Part shown: positions 54,715-64,000 of the stretch, piece by piece
Position numbering within the stretch: the stretch's first letter is position 1
Layout of the letters: each line of letters begins with the position of its first letter
NCBI RefSeq assembly: GCF_000498575.2
Contig: NZ_AWSQ01000009.1
Coordinates: forward strand, 248,001-312,000
Direction of reading: 5' to 3'
From: Pseudomonas taeanensis MS-3
Lineage (GTDB): Bacteria > Pseudomonadota > Gammaproteobacteria > Pseudomonadales > Pseudomonadaceae
DNA length: 64,000 nucleotides
Notes under the pieces: generated by a model
Database searches by the model: none
What the model was told of the DNA's origin: nothing
Seen by the model: the letters and a program-made list of their open reading frames with translations, nothing else
Program-made: the position numbers and the translations under genes

Positions 54715-57700
54715 TTAAGCAGGGAGGGTCAGGCGCTCGAACAGCGCCTCCAGAGTGTTGAATCGTTCCTCTGGGCGCTCCATTGGCACTTGGAATTTGA
54801 ACAGGGTGGCACCTTCGAATTTATAGCGTGAAGGCGCGCTCTGGATCAGCTTGATCAGGGTCAGCGGATCGACACAGGTGTCGGCGGCGAACTCAACACG
54901 GCCGCCTTGCGGGCCGGCGTCGACCTTCTTGATGCCGAGCTGGTCGGCCTGCAGTTTGAGCAGCGTCAGCCGGACTAGGTTCTTGGTCGGCTCCGGGAGC
55001 AGGCCGAAGCGGTCGATCATCTCCACTTGCAGTTCTTTCAGGCCGTCTTCGTCGGCGGCCGAGGCGATGCGTTTGTAGAGGATCAGTCGTGCGTGCACGT
55101 CCGGCAGGTAGTCTTCGGGGATCAGTGCAGGAACCCGCAAATTGATTTCGGGGCCGCCACCAAGGGGTTGGTCGAGGTTGGGTTGTTCGCCCTTGCGAAT
55201 GGCTTTCACGGCCCGTTCGAGCATTTCCATGTAGAGGGTGAAACCGACTGCCTGGATCTGCCCGCTCTGGCCGTCGCCGAGTAGTTCGCCAGCGCCGCGG
55301 ATTTCCAGGTCGTGGGTGGCCAGGACGAAGCCGGCGCCCAGGTCCTGGGCGTTGGCGATGGCCTCCAGGCGTTTCTGCGCGTCATCGGTGACCTGCTTGC
55401 GCGGCGGGGTCAGCAGGTAGGCGTAGGCCTGGTGGTGGCTGCGCCCGACGCGGCCGCGCAGCTGGTGCAACTGGGCCAGGCCGAACTTGTCGGCGCGCTC
55501 GATGATGATGGTGTTGGCGCTGGGGACGTCGATGCCAGTCTCGATGATGGTCGAGGCGATCAGCACGTTGAAGCGCTTGTGGTAGAAGTCGCTCATCACC
55601 TGTTCCAGCTCGCGCTCGCGCATCTGCCCATGCCCAATCGCGATGCGCGCTTCAGGCACCAGCTCAGCCAGGTCGGCGGCACACTTTTCGATGGTCTTCA
55701 CGTCGTTGTGCAGGTAGTAGACCTGGCCGCCGCGTAACAGCTCGCGTAGCAGCGCTTCCTTGACCACACTGTGCTGCTGCTCCATGACGAAGGTGCGTAC
55801 CGACAGGCGCCGCGCTGGCGGCGTGGCGATGATCGACAGGTCACGCATTCCGGCCACGGCCATGTTCAGGGTGCGCGGGATCGGTGTGGCCGTCAGGGTG
55901 AGGATGTCCACTTCGCTGCGCAGGGCCTTGAGCTGTTCCTTCTGGCGCACGCCGAAGCGGTGTTCCTCGTCGATGATCACCAGGCCCAGGTTGTTGAATT
56001 TGACGTCGTCCTGTAGCAGCTTGTGAGTGCCGATAACGATGTCGGCCTTGCCCTCACTCAGTTGCTGCATGGCTTCGCCGATTTCCTTGGCGCTCTTGAA
56101 GCGGCTCATCACCTCGACCTTGATCGGCCAGTCGGCGAAGCGGTCGCGGAAGCTGTTGTAGTGCTGCTGGGCGAGCAGGGTGGTGGGCACCAGTACGGCG
56201 ACCTGGCGGCCGCTGTGCACGGCGATGAAGGCGGCGCGCATGGCCACTTCGGTTTTGCCGAAGCCAACGTCACCGCATATCAGTCGGTCCATGGGCTTGG
56301 GCGCGAGCATGTCGTCGCGAACCGCATCGATCGCAGTTTGCTGGTCCGGGGTTTCCTCGAAGGGGAAGCCAGCGCTGAAAGTGGCGTAATCGAGCTGCGG
56401 GTCGGCGAACGCGTAGCCTTCGCGGGCGGCGCGGCGGGCATAGATGTCCAGCAGTTCGGCGGCCACGTCGCGCACTTGTTCGGCGGCCTTGCGCTTGGCC
56501 TTCTGCCAGGTTTCCGAGCCGAGGCGGTGCAGCGGGGCGAGGGCGTCGTCGCTGCCGGTGTAGCGCGCGATCAGGTGCAGGCTGGCTACCGGCACATAGA
56601 GCTTGGCTTCTTCGGCATACATCAGGGCTAGGAATTCGGCGGCCTGGCCGTCGATTTCCAGGGTGATCAAACCCAGATAGCGGCCGACGCCATGATCGAT
56701 ATGCACCACCGGCGCGCCTTCACGCAGTTCGGTGAGGTTCTTGATGACATTGTCGCCACCATCGCGGGTCTTTTCGCGCCGACGGCGCTGCATGACGCGC
56801 TGGCCGAACAGTGGGCTCTCGGCTATGAGGGCCAAGTCCTCCAGCAGCAGGCCTTCATCGAGCGGGGCAATGCAAATACCCAGGCGTTGCTTGCTCGCGG
56901 TGAACGCCGGCCAGCTGTCAACTTCCTTGGGTTTCAGTTTGAGGCGTGCGAGCAGCTCCAGGAGCACTTCGCGGCGGCCGGCGGATTCGGCGCAGAACAG
57001 CACCCGGCCGGGATAGTCCTCGATAAAACGGCGCAAGGCGGCCAGCGGCTCGTTGGCTTTGGCCTGGATCGCCAGGTCCGGCAGCGGTTGCGCGGTGAAG
57101 CGTTGGCGGCCGACGCCGGTTTCGATATCGTCCTGGCTGATGACCACGCGAGGCCAGTCCTTCAGGCGGGCGAAGCAGTCCTCCACCGGCAGGAAGATGT
57201 CGGCGGGCGGTAGCAGCGGGCGCTCGGGGTCGACGCGGCGTTCTTCGTAGCGATTGCGGGCGTCCGTCCAGAAGTGCTCGGCGGCTTTTTCCACACCCGG
57301 CAAGGAGAACACCTGGGTGTCCTGCGGCAGGTAATCGAACAGGGTCGCCGTGGCTTCGAAGAACAGCGGCAGGTAGTACTCGATGCCGGCCGGGGTGATA
57401 CCGGTGGATAGATCCTGGTAGATCGGGCAGCGCCGGAAGTCCACATCGAAGCGCTCGCGGAAGCGTCCACGAAAGTCGCTGACGGCTTTCTTCTCCAGCG
57501 GGAATTCGCGCGCCGGTAGGAGCTTGATCGAGCTGACCTTGTCGATCGAGCGCTGAGTCTCCGGGTCGAAGGTGCGTAGCGTCTCGATCTCGTCGTCGAA
57601 CAGGTCGATGCGATAGGGCTGATCGCTGCCCATCGGGAACAGGTCGATCAGTGCGCCGCGCACGGCGAATTCACCGTGCTCGTACACAGTGTCCACGCAG

Positions 57701-58176
57701 CGATAGCCGGCTGCCTCCAAGCGCGTGCGCATTTCGTCGACATCGAGCTTCTGGCCGACATCCAGCACCAGGCTGCTGCCAAGCAGGAAGCGGGTCGGTG
57801 CCAGGCGATGTAGGGCGGTGGTGATCGGGACTACCAAAACGCCATGTTTCAGCTCGGGCAGGCGATAGAGGGCGGCAATGCGCTGGGAAATGATGTCCTG
57901 ATGCGGCGAAAACAGGTCGTAGGGCAGGGTTTCCCAGTCGGGAAAGTGCAGCACGGGCAGTTCCGGGGCGAAGAAGCTCAGCTCCTGCTCCAGGCGTTCG
58001 GCGTTCTGACTGTCGGCGGTCAGCAGCAGGGTGAAGCGTTTGGCGGCGCTGGCGGCTTCGGCGATCGCCAGGCTCAGCGCGGCACCGGGCAGGTTGCCCC
58101 AGTGTTGTTTTCCGGCGGTGGCCGGCAGGGACGGTAGGCGCAGTACGGACACAGGCGGCTCACGGTCATGGCACAA
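54715..58176 (-). CDS. mfd: Transcription-repair coupling factor
   Basis: 1153 residues. The UvrB-like N-terminal domains hold LTADSQNAERLEQEL and the LPDWETLPYD loop; an RNA-polymerase-interacting domain precedes the RecG-like translocase with Walker A CGDVGFGKTEVAMRAAF and the DEEH box IIDEEHRFGV; the TRCF domain closes the protein. Mfd displaces stalled RNA polymerase and recruits UvrA. An alternative GTG start at 58152 (giving SVLRLPSLPA) matches relatives better than the ATG at 58176, so the first eight residues are uncertain. Confidence 0.95.
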   Translation of the reverse strand: MCHDREPPVSVLRLPSLPATAGKQHWGNLPGAALSLAIAEAASAAKRFTLLLTADSQNAERLEQELSFFAPELPVLHFPDWETLPYDLFSPHQDIISQRIAALYRLPELKHGVLVVPITTALHRLAPTRFLLGSSLVLDVGQKLDVDEMRTRLEAAGYRCVDTVYEHGEFAVRGALIDLFPMGSDQPYRIDLFDDEIETLRTFDPETQRSIDKVSSIKLLPAREFPLEKKAVSDFRGRFRERFDVDFRRCPIYQDLSTGITPAGIEYYLPLFFEATATLFDYLPQDTQVFSLPGVEKAAEHFWTDARNRYEERRVDPERPLLPPADIFLPVEDCFARLKDWPRVVISQDDIETGVGRQRFTAQPLPDLAIQAKANEPLAALRRFIEDYPGRVLFCAESAGRREVLLELLARLKLKPKEVDSWPAFTASKQRLGICIAPLDEGLLLEDLALIAESPLFGQRVMQRRRREKTRDGGDNVIKNLTELREGAPVVHIDHGVGRYLGLITLEIDGQAAEFLALMYAEEAKLYVPVASLHLIARYTGSDDALAPLHRLGSETWQKAKRKAAEQVRDVAAELLDIYARRAAREGYAFADPQLDYATFSAGFPFEETPDQQTAIDAVRDDMLAPKPMDRLICGDVGFGKTEVAMRAAFIAVHSGRQVAVLVPTTLLAQQHYNSFRDRFADWPIKVEVMSRFKSAKEIGEAMQQLSEGKADIVIGTHKLLQDDVKFNNLGLVIIDEEHRFGVRQKEQLKALRSEVDILTLTATPIPRTLNMAVAGMRDLSIIATPPARRLSVRTFVMEQQHSVVKEALLRELLRGGQVYYLHNDVKTIEKCAADLAELVPEARIAIGHGQMRERELEQVMSDFYHKRFNVLIASTIIETGIDVPSANTIIIERADKFGLAQLHQLRGRVGRSHHQAYAYLLTPPRKQVTDDAQKRLEAIANAQDLGAGFVLATHDLEIRGAGELLGDGQSGQIQAVGFTLYMEMLERAVKAIRKGEQPNLDQPLGGGPEINLRVPALIPEDYLPDVHARLILYKRIASAADEDGLKELQVEMIDRFGLLPEPTKNLVRLTLLKLQADQLGIKKVDAGPQGGRVEFAADTCVDPLTLIKLIQSAPSRYKFEGATLFKFQVPMERPEERFNTLEALFERLTLPA

Positions 58177-58301
58177 GGTCGGCGATTGTAGCGGGCGAGG
58201 ACGCTTTATGTCAGTCGCGACAGGCGCGCATTGCTCATGCCAGCGTGCGCCGTCATAATGTAGCCCCTTTTTTCAGCCCCTACATGTGGAAGGTACTGCC
58301 C

Positions 58302-59750
58302 GTGACTCAGAAGCCCGACCAGTGTCTCGGTGAATGGATCGATCGCGAAGCCTTTGCTGAAGCGATGATTCCGCTGATTGGCCAGCTTTACCGCAACAAC
58401 AACGTGGTCATCTCGATCTACGGTCGTAGTCTGATCAACCGTTCGGTGATTCAAATCCTCAAGGCTCACCGTTATGCACGTCACCGCCTGGACGGTGATG
58501 CCGAACTGTCGGTGCATGACACCTTCCCGATTCTCAAGACCATGAGCGAACTCAAACTGGGTTCGGCCTCCGTGGATCTTGGGCGTTTGGTGGCCAAGTT
58601 CATCAAAGACGGTAACGGCCGTAGCATCGAGCAGTTCGTGCGCGACGAACTGGAGCCGGTAGCCGGACAGCAGAACGTGCTGGCACGTAAAGGTACCGAC
58701 GTGGTGCTCTACGGCTTCGGTCGTATCGGTCGCCTGTTGGCACGCATCCTGGTCGAGAAAACCGGCGGTGGTGATGGCTTGCGTCTACGTGCCATTGTCG
58801 TGCGCAAGGGTGCCGAAAACGATCTGATCAAGCGTGCCAGTCTGCTGCGTCGTGATTCGGTGCATGGTCCGTTCGACGGCACCATCACGGTCGATGAAGC
58901 CAATAATACCCTGACCGCTAACGGCAACCTGATCCAGGTGATCTACGCGAAGAACCCTACTGAGGTGGATTACACCCAGTACGGCATCCAGGACGCGTTG
59001 TTGGTGGACAACACCGGTGTCTGGCGTGATGCCGAAGGTCTGGGGCAGCATCTGGCCTGCCCGGGTATCGATCGCGTGGTGCTGACCGCTCCAGGTAAAG
59101 GCAAGCTGAAGAACATCGTGCACGGTATCAATCACGGTGAAATTACCGCCGATGACCGCATCGTTTCGGCGGCGTCTTGCACCACTAACGCCATCGTGCC
59201 GGTACTCAAGGCGGTAAACGACAAGTACGGCATCATCAATGGGCACGTTGAAACGGTTCATTCGTACACCAACGACCAGAACCTGATCGATAACTTCCAC
59301 AAGGGTGATCGTCGTGGCCGCAGTGCTGCGCTGAACATGGTCATCACCGAGACTGGTGCGGCCACGGCGGCGGCCAAGGCGCTGCCCGAGTTGGCTGGCA
59401 AGCTGACCGGTAACGCGATTCGTGTGCCGACGCCGAACGTGTCCATGGCAATTCTCAATCTGAACCTTGAGAAGGCCACCACGCGCGATGAAATCAACGA
59501 GTACCTGCGCTATATGGCCTTGCACTCGGACCTGCACAAGCAGATCGATTTCGTTAACTCGCAGGAAGTGGTTTCCACTGACTTCGTCGGTTCGCGTCAT
59601 GCTGGTGTAGTGGATGCCGAGGCGACTATCGCCAATGACAATCGCGTTGTGCTGTATGTGTGGTACGACAACGAGTTCGGCTACAGCTGTCAGGTGGTTC
59701 GCGTGATGGAAGACATGGTAGGGGTCAATCCGCCGGCTTTTCCTAGCTAA
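58302..59750 (+). CDS. gap: Glyceraldehyde-3-phosphate dehydrogenase, long form
   Basis: 482 residues, about 130 to 150 more than a classical GAPDH because of an N-terminal helical extension (CLGEWIDREAFAEAMIPLIG to LVAKFIKDGNG). The core follows: VVLYGFGRIGRLLARIL for NAD(P), the catalytic Cys in SAASCTTNAIVPVLKAV, and WYDNEFGYSCQVVRV near the end. GTG 58302 is chosen because GGAAGG lies eight bases upstream; an in-frame ATG at 58284 lacks a good site. The orthologue in P. aeruginosa lies beside mfd too. Confidence 0.93.
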   Translation: MTQKPDQCLGEWIDREAFAEAMIPLIGQLYRNNNVVISIYGRSLINRSVIQILKAHRYARHRLDGDAELSVHDTFPILKTMSELKLGSASVDLGRLVAKFIKDGNGRSIEQFVRDELEPVAGQQNVLARKGTDVVLYGFGRIGRLLARILVEKTGGGDGLRLRAIVVRKGAENDLIKRASLLRRDSVHGPFDGTITVDEANNTLTANGNLIQVIYAKNPTEVDYTQYGIQDALLVDNTGVWRDAEGLGQHLACPGIDRVVLTAPGKGKLKNIVHGINHGEITADDRIVSAASCTTNAIVPVLKAVNDKYGIINGHVETVHSYTNDQNLIDNFHKGDRRGRSAALNMVITETGAATAAAKALPELAGKLTGNAIRVPTPNVSMAILNLNLEKATTRDEINEYLRYMALHSDLHKQIDFVNSQEVVSTDFVGSRHAGVVDAEATIANDNRVVLYVWYDNEFGYSCQVVRVMEDMVGVNPPAFPS

Positions 59751-59767
59751 GCATTAGATGCGAATAA

Positions 59768-59796
59768 CAACGGGAGCTACGGCTCCCGTTTTTTTA
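59768..59796 (+). terminator. Intrinsic terminator of gap
   Basis: ACGGGAGC-TACG-GCTCCCGT followed by seven T, 20 bases after the gap stop. Confidence 0.93.
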
Positions 59797-60250
59797 TCCA
59801 TTTGGGACTGAGATTATTGGCCAGTAGGGCAGGGGTAGCGTCTCGGGCGGCCTCTCGGGCGCCAGTCATCTGTCCAAATAGACCTTGGCAGGTTTTGGCT
59901 GGCTGCGGGTGAGGGCGTTCCTGTTATTGCGCTCCAGGCTCAGGCCGCTGTGGTCATTGACGCGCAGGGTGCAGCGGTCACCTGGGCGAATGTCGAGAAA
60001 GCTGGCGTGCAGCGCGAGTTTTCTGATGGCGTAAAGAGTTTTGTGTCGTGCTCTGTAACGGAAAGTTCAAAATAAGCAAGCGCTTGGGTAGTCAGTCCTA
60101 GGGGGGGGTCTTTATAATCAAGCGGATTTTTTACCCGCGTCCGACAGCATCATTCGCGCCAATAATGCATTGGTGCGCAATTGGCTATTAAGCATCCAGA
60201 TGTCGTTCGTATTCTAAAAAAAGCTTATAAATCAGTGGTTAGGCAAACCT
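59797..60250. other. Region between gap and nqrA, with a possible coding remnant
   Basis: About 450 bases without a proper gene. The minus strand from 60069 to 59871 is open for 66 codons between two stops (segments YAIRKLALHASFLDIRPGD and VNDHSGLSLERNNRN) but has no ATG, GTG or TTG in a useful place, so it is probably a gene remnant or chance. P. aeruginosa carries an aroP-type permease gene between gap and nqrA; nothing of it is recognisable here. Confidence 0.4.
60101..60118 (+). promoter_or_regulatory. -10 element of the nqr operon preceded by an eight-G tract
   Basis: TATAAT at 60113-60118 is a perfect -10 box about 130 bases before nqrA. A run of eight G (60101-60108) lies in the spacer, and no good -35 is seen at 16-18 bases (TTGGGT lies 23 bases away). 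A change in tract length would alter promoter spacing. Confidence 0.45.
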
Positions 60251-61588
60251 ATGATCAAAATTAAAGATGGGCTTGATTTGCCCATAACAGGCGCGCCGGC
60301 GCAGCGTATCGAGGCCGCAAGGCCGGTACGCAGCGTCGCCGTCATAGGCTCCGATTATCACGGAATGAAGCCCACGATGGAGGTGCAGGTTGGTGATCGA
60401 GTCAAGCTCGGCCAAGTCCTGTTTTCCGATAAGAAAACGCCTGGGGTGACCTATACCGCGCCGGGGGCTGGGGTGGTCAGTGCGATTCACCGGGGCGAAA
60501 AGCGTGTTCTGCAGTCGGTGGTAATTGACCTCGACGGCGATGAACAGGTGACCTTCGCTCAGTATCCGGCCACGCAGCTGGACAGCCTGAGCGATGCGCA
60601 AGTCCGCGAGAACCTGCAGCAGTCTGGTCTATGGACCGCCCTGCGTTCGCGGCCGTTCAGCAAGGTTCCGGCCGTGGATGCCGTGCCCAGCTCTATTTTC
60701 GTGACTGCCATCGACACCCATCCGTTGGCTGCCGATCCTGCACTGGTCATCGGCGAGTACGCCGCTGACTTCGAGAGTGGGCTCAAAGTGCTCAGCTGCC
60801 TGGGCAAAGTCTTCCTGTGCAAGGCCGAGGGCGCAAATCTGCCCGGCGAGCAGTTGAGTAAGGTCCAGGCTGAAGCTTTTGCGGGCCCGCATCCAGCCGG
60901 TCTGGTCGGTACGCATATCCATTTTCTCGATCCGGTCAGCGTCAGCAAGGCGGTGTGGTCGATCAATTATCAGGATGTGATTGCCGTCGGTAAGTTGTTC
61001 AGCACTGGACAGCTATGGGTCGAGCGCGTGGTTTCCTTGGCTGGGCCTGTGGTCGAGCAGCCGCGCCTGCTGCTGACCCGCCTGGGTGCCAACCTGGACG
61101 AGCTGACTGCAGGGCAATTGCAGTCGGGCTACAACCGACTGATTTCCGGTTCGGTGCTCGGCGGCCGTACCGCCCAGGGCGCTTACGCTTATCTGGGGCG
61201 TTACCACCTGCAGGTGTCTTGCCTGGTCGAAGGTACCGATCGCGAGATGATGCATTACCTGCGTGCCGGGGTTAACAAGCACTCGGTGATGAATATCTTC
61301 GTGTCCAAGCTGATGGCGGCCAAGACCTTCGCCTTTTCCACCACTACCAATGGCAGCCCACGCGCCATGGTGCCGGTGGGTAACTACGAAGCCGTGATGC
61401 CGCTGGATATCCTGCCGACCCAACTGCTGCGCTACCTGATCGTCGGTGATACCGAGATGGCTCAGAAATTGGGCTGCCTGGAACTCGACGAAGAAGATCT
61501 GGCGCTGTGCACTTACGTGTGTGCCGGCAAGTATGAATACGGCCCGATTCTGCGCGATAACCTCGCCCGCATCGAGAAGGAGGGTTGA
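60251..61588 (+). CDS. nqrA: Na+-translocating NADH:quinone reductase subunit A
   Basis: 445 residues, soluble subunit of the sodium-pumping NADH dehydrogenase. It begins MIKIKDGLDLPITGAPAQRIE and has the Rnf/Nqr barrel-sandwich segment VGDRVKLGQVLFSDKKTPGV. NqrA takes part in quinone binding. A GGCAAACC element lies upstream. It heads the operon nqrA-B-C-D, with nqrB two bases after its stop, so the genes are translated together. Confidence 0.96.
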   Translation: MIKIKDGLDLPITGAPAQRIEAARPVRSVAVIGSDYHGMKPTMEVQVGDRVKLGQVLFSDKKTPGVTYTAPGAGVVSAIHRGEKRVLQSVVIDLDGDEQVTFAQYPATQLDSLSDAQVRENLQQSGLWTALRSRPFSKVPAVDAVPSSIFVTAIDTHPLAADPALVIGEYAADFESGLKVLSCLGKVFLCKAEGANLPGEQLSKVQAEAFAGPHPAGLVGTHIHFLDPVSVSKAVWSINYQDVIAVGKLFSTGQLWVERVVSLAGPVVEQPRLLLTRLGANLDELTAGQLQSGYNRLISGSVLGGRTAQGAYAYLGRYHLQVSCLVEGTDREMMHYLRAGVNKHSVMNIFVSKLMAAKTFAFSTTTNGSPRAMVPVGNYEAVMPLDILPTQLLRYLIVGDTEMAQKLGCLELDEEDLALCTYVCAGKYEYGPILRDNLARIEKEG

Positions 61589-61590
61589 TC

Positions 61591-62802
61591 ATGGGAATTC
61601 GTGCATTCCTCGATAAAATCGAGCACAACTTCGAACATGGCGGCAAATACGAAAAGTGGTACGCCCTGTACGAAGCCGTCGACACCTTCTTCTACCGCCC
61701 GGGCAGCGTGACCAAAACCACCGCCCACGTGCGTGACGGTATCGACCTCAAGCGCATGATGATCACGGTGTGGTTGTGTACCTTCCCGATGATGTTCTTC
61801 GGCATGTGGAACACCGGCTATCAGGCCAACCTGATCTTCGCCCAGAGCCCCGAGCTGTTGGCGGCCCAGGAAGGCTGGCGCTTTGCCCTGATCGGCTCCC
61901 TGGCCGGCTTTGACCCCAGCAGCTTGTGGGACAACTTCATCCAGGGTGCGGCGTGGTTCCTGCCGGTTTATGCCACAGCCTTTATCGTCGGTGGCTTCTG
62001 GGAGGTGTTGTTCGCCTCGATCCGCAAGCACGAAGTCAACGAAGGCTTCTTCGTTACCTCGGTGCTGTTCGCCCTGATCCTGCCGCCGAGCATTCCGTTG
62101 TGGCAAGTGGCGCTGGGCATCAGCTTCGGCGTGGTGATCGGCAAGGAAGTGTTCGGTGGTACCGGCAAGAACTTCCTCAACCCGGCCTTGGCGGGTCGTG
62201 CCTTCCTGTTCTTCGCCTATCCGGCGCAGATGTCCGGTGATGCGGTATGGACGGTAGTCGATGGCTTTGCCGGTGCGACTTCCCTGAGCCTGGCTGCGGC
62301 CGGCGGTATCGACAACGTGGTCGGCCAGGGCATCACCTGGATGGACGCCTTCGTCGGCACCATGCACGGTTCCCTGGGTGAGACCAGCACTCTGGCCATT
62401 CTGATCGGTGGCGGCGTACTGCTGCTGACCAAGATCGCCTCCTGGCGCATCGTCGCCGGGGTGATGCTCGGCATGATCGGTCTGAGCCTGCTGTTCAACA
62501 CCATCGGCTCGCAAACCAACCCGCTGTTCGCCATGCCCTGGCACTGGCATCTGGTGGTGGGCGGCTTCGCCTTCGGGATGTTGTTCATGGCCACCGATCC
62601 GGTGTCGGCTTCCATGACCAACACAGGTAAGTGGATTTTCGGTGCCTTGATCGGGGTGATGGTGGTGTTGATTCGTGTGGTCAACCCGGCGTTCCCGGAA
62701 GGCATGATGCTGGCGATTCTGTTCGCCAACCTGTTCGCACCGCTGATCGACCACTTCGTCGTTCAAGCCAATATCAAGCGGAGGCTGGCACGTAATGTCT
62801 AG
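61591..62802 (+). CDS. nqrB: Na+-translocating NADH:quinone reductase subunit B
   Basis: 403 residues with about ten membrane spans. The covalent FMN attachment site is the threonine in DGFAGATSLSLAA (family pattern S/A-G-A-T) near residue 230. NqrB is the main sodium-channel subunit. The ATG at 61591 follows GAAGGAGG immediately after nqrA; the gene overlaps nqrC by eight bases. Confidence 0.96.
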   Translation: MGIRAFLDKIEHNFEHGGKYEKWYALYEAVDTFFYRPGSVTKTTAHVRDGIDLKRMMITVWLCTFPMMFFGMWNTGYQANLIFAQSPELLAAQEGWRFALIGSLAGFDPSSLWDNFIQGAAWFLPVYATAFIVGGFWEVLFASIRKHEVNEGFFVTSVLFALILPPSIPLWQVALGISFGVVIGKEVFGGTGKNFLNPALAGRAFLFFAYPAQMSGDAVWTVVDGFAGATSLSLAAAGGIDNVVGQGITWMDAFVGTMHGSLGETSTLAILIGGGVLLLTKIASWRIVAGVMLGMIGLSLLFNTIGSQTNPLFAMPWHWHLVVGGFAFGMLFMATDPVSASMTNTGKWIFGALIGVMVVLIRVVNPAFPEGMMLAILFANLFAPLIDHFVVQANIKRRLARNV

Positions 62803-63583
62803 TCAAAAAGAATCCACCGCACGCACGCTGACGGTGGCCCTGTTGGTCTGCCTGGTGTGCTCGGTATTCGTCGCGGGTGCGGCGATCGCTCTGAAGCCGA
62901 CTCAGGTCGACAATCGTCTGTTGGATAAGCAGCGCAGCATTTTGGCGATTGCCGGCCTCGGCGATGCCTCGATGAGCGGCAAGCAGATCAAGGAACTGTT
63001 TGCCAATACCATCAGCGCAAAACTGGTCGATCTGGAAACCGGAGTTTTCTCCGATGCCTATAACCCGATCGTCTTCGATCCACTCAAGGCATCCAAGGAC
63101 CCGAAGCTGTCCAGCGTGCTGCCGGCCAGTGAGGATATCGCCGGGATCAAGCGCCAGGAGCGCTTCACCACTGTCTATGTGGTGGAACAGGATGGCCAGG
63201 TGCAGACCCTGATCCTGCCGGTACGTGGCTACGGGCTGTGGTCGACCCTGCATGGCTTCATCGCGCTCAAGGGCGATCTCAATACTGTGGTCGGCATGGG
63301 CTTCTATCAGCACGCCGAAACGCCGGGCCTGGGCGGGGAAGTCGACAATCCCAAGTGGAAAGGTCAGTGGCCGGGCAAGACGCTGTTTGATGAAAACGGC
63401 GACTTAGCCGTGGCCATCGTCAAGGGCGGCGTCGACCCGAAAAGTCCGCAGGCCGAACACCAGGTCGACGGTTTGGCCGGCGCCACCCTTACCAGCAAGG
63501 GGGTGGACAACCTGTTGAAGTTCTGGCTGGGCCAGAACGGCTTCGGTCCGTTTATCGCTAACCTGCGCGCAGGGGAGGCTTGA
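62795..63583 (+). CDS. nqrC: Na+-translocating NADH:quinone reductase subunit C
   Basis: 262 residues. One N-terminal membrane helix (LTVALLVCLVCSVFVAGAAIAL) anchors a periplasmic FMN-binding domain; the FMN threonine is in VDGLAGATLTSKGV near residue 225. NqrC passes electrons between the flavins of B and C. It overlaps nqrB by eight bases. Confidence 0.96.
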   Translation: MSSQKESTARTLTVALLVCLVCSVFVAGAAIALKPTQVDNRLLDKQRSILAIAGLGDASMSGKQIKELFANTISAKLVDLETGVFSDAYNPIVFDPLKASKDPKLSSVLPASEDIAGIKRQERFTTVYVVEQDGQVQTLILPVRGYGLWSTLHGFIALKGDLNTVVGMGFYQHAETPGLGGEVDNPKWKGQWPGKTLFDENGDLAVAIVKGGVDPKSPQAEHQVDGLAGATLTSKGVDNLLKFWLGQNGFGPFIANLRAGEA

Positions 63584-63585
63584 TC

Positions 63586-64000
63586 ATGTCGCAGCCGACT
63601 ATTAAAGAAGTCCTACTCAATCCGATCTTTAACAACAACCCCATCGGCCTGCAGATCCTCGGGATCTGCTCGGCCCTGGCGGTAACCTCGAACCTGCAGA
63701 CAGCGCTGGTGATGTCTGCGGCGCTGACCCTGGTGACCGGTTTCTCCAACCTGTTCATTTCGATGATCCGCAGCCAGATCCCCAGCTCGATCCGCATGAT
63801 CGTGCAGATGGTGATCATCGCCTCCCTGGTAATCGTGGTGGATCAGGTGCTCAAGGCCTATGCCTTCAGCCTGTCCAAGCAATTGTCGGTGTTCGTCGGC
63901 CTGATCATCACCAACTGCATCGTGATGGGCCGTGCCGAGGCCTTCGCCATGCAGAACCCACCGGTTTTGTCGTTCTTCGACGGCATCGGCAACGGTCTGG
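63586..64000 (+). CDS. nqrD: Na+-translocating NADH:quinone reductase subunit D (3' end outside window)
   Basis: The first 138 codons of a membrane subunit that begins MSQPTIKEVLLNPIFNNNP and shows several spans (ALTLVTGFSNLFISMI, VQMVIIASLVIVV), including the cysteine-containing LIITNCIVMGRAEAFA helix that with NqrE holds an iron centre. It starts two bases after nqrC. The gene continues past the window. Confidence 0.95.
   Translation, partial: MSQPTIKEVLLNPIFNNNPIGLQILGICSALAVTSNLQTALVMSAALTLVTGFSNLFISMIRSQIPSSIRMIVQMVIIASLVIVVDQVLKAYAFSLSKQLSVFVGLIITNCIVMGRAEAFAMQNPPVLSFFDGIGNGL

Overview
The window is a chromosomal segment of a gammaproteobacterium of the genus Pseudomonas. Gene order, GC-rich coding, PsrA with its palindromic boxes next to lexA-sulA, the tyrA-aroA fusion and the Na+-NQR cluster all point there. 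The species cannot be named from the sequence alone.

Layout. (1) 1-10836: the end of gyrA, then serC, pheA, hisC, the fused tyrA-aroA, cmk and rpsA in one tight co-directional series (the 'mixed-function supraoperon': serine, phenylalanine, histidine, tyrosine and chorismate synthesis plus CMP kinase and ribosomal protein S1), then ihfB. (2) 10837-21537: an accessory stretch with a di-haem type c-cytochrome-domain protein, a decayed EAL-domain gene, a yqjD/yqjE-like membrane operon, an Amt ammonium transporter with a sigma54-like promoter, a complete IS110-family (IS1111-type) insertion sequence that splits the amt terminator, an OprD-type porin, a probable flagellar-regulon gene with a sigma28-like promoter, a thioredoxin-fold protein, a CheV, and a broken P4-type integrase next to tRNA-Pro(CGG). 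(3) 21538-64000: conserved Pseudomonas backbone: molybdenum cofactor genes (mobA, moaB, moeA); an AraC-regulated operon of an alkylglycerone-phosphate-synthase-like flavoprotein, a GlpD-like dehydrogenase and an FGGY kinase; pirin, lipid kinase, a second CheV, slt, an ABC-F ATPase, fadBA, topA, lexA-sulA, psrA, an L,D-transpeptidase, nagZ, a methylthioinosine phosphorylase, csiV, mfd, a long-form GAPDH and nqrABCD (nqrD cut by the window end).

Relative to the P. aeruginosa PAO1 order as I remember it, the two backbone blocks (gyrA to ihfB, and tRNA-Pro to nqr) are collinear but lie far apart in PAO1, with the O-antigen cluster and about a hundred more genes between. Here only about 10 kb separates them, and that 10 kb carries all the decayed and mobile DNA in the window. 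It is a rearrangement or replacement hotspot.

I see no CRISPR array, prophage, toxin-antitoxin pair or recognisable defence island. The least understood protein system is the AGPS-like/GlpD-like/kinase operon at 25684-30458. The neatest mechanistic observation is the IS110 element with a 238-base non-coding right end (candidate bridge RNA) whose removal restores a perfect intrinsic terminator.
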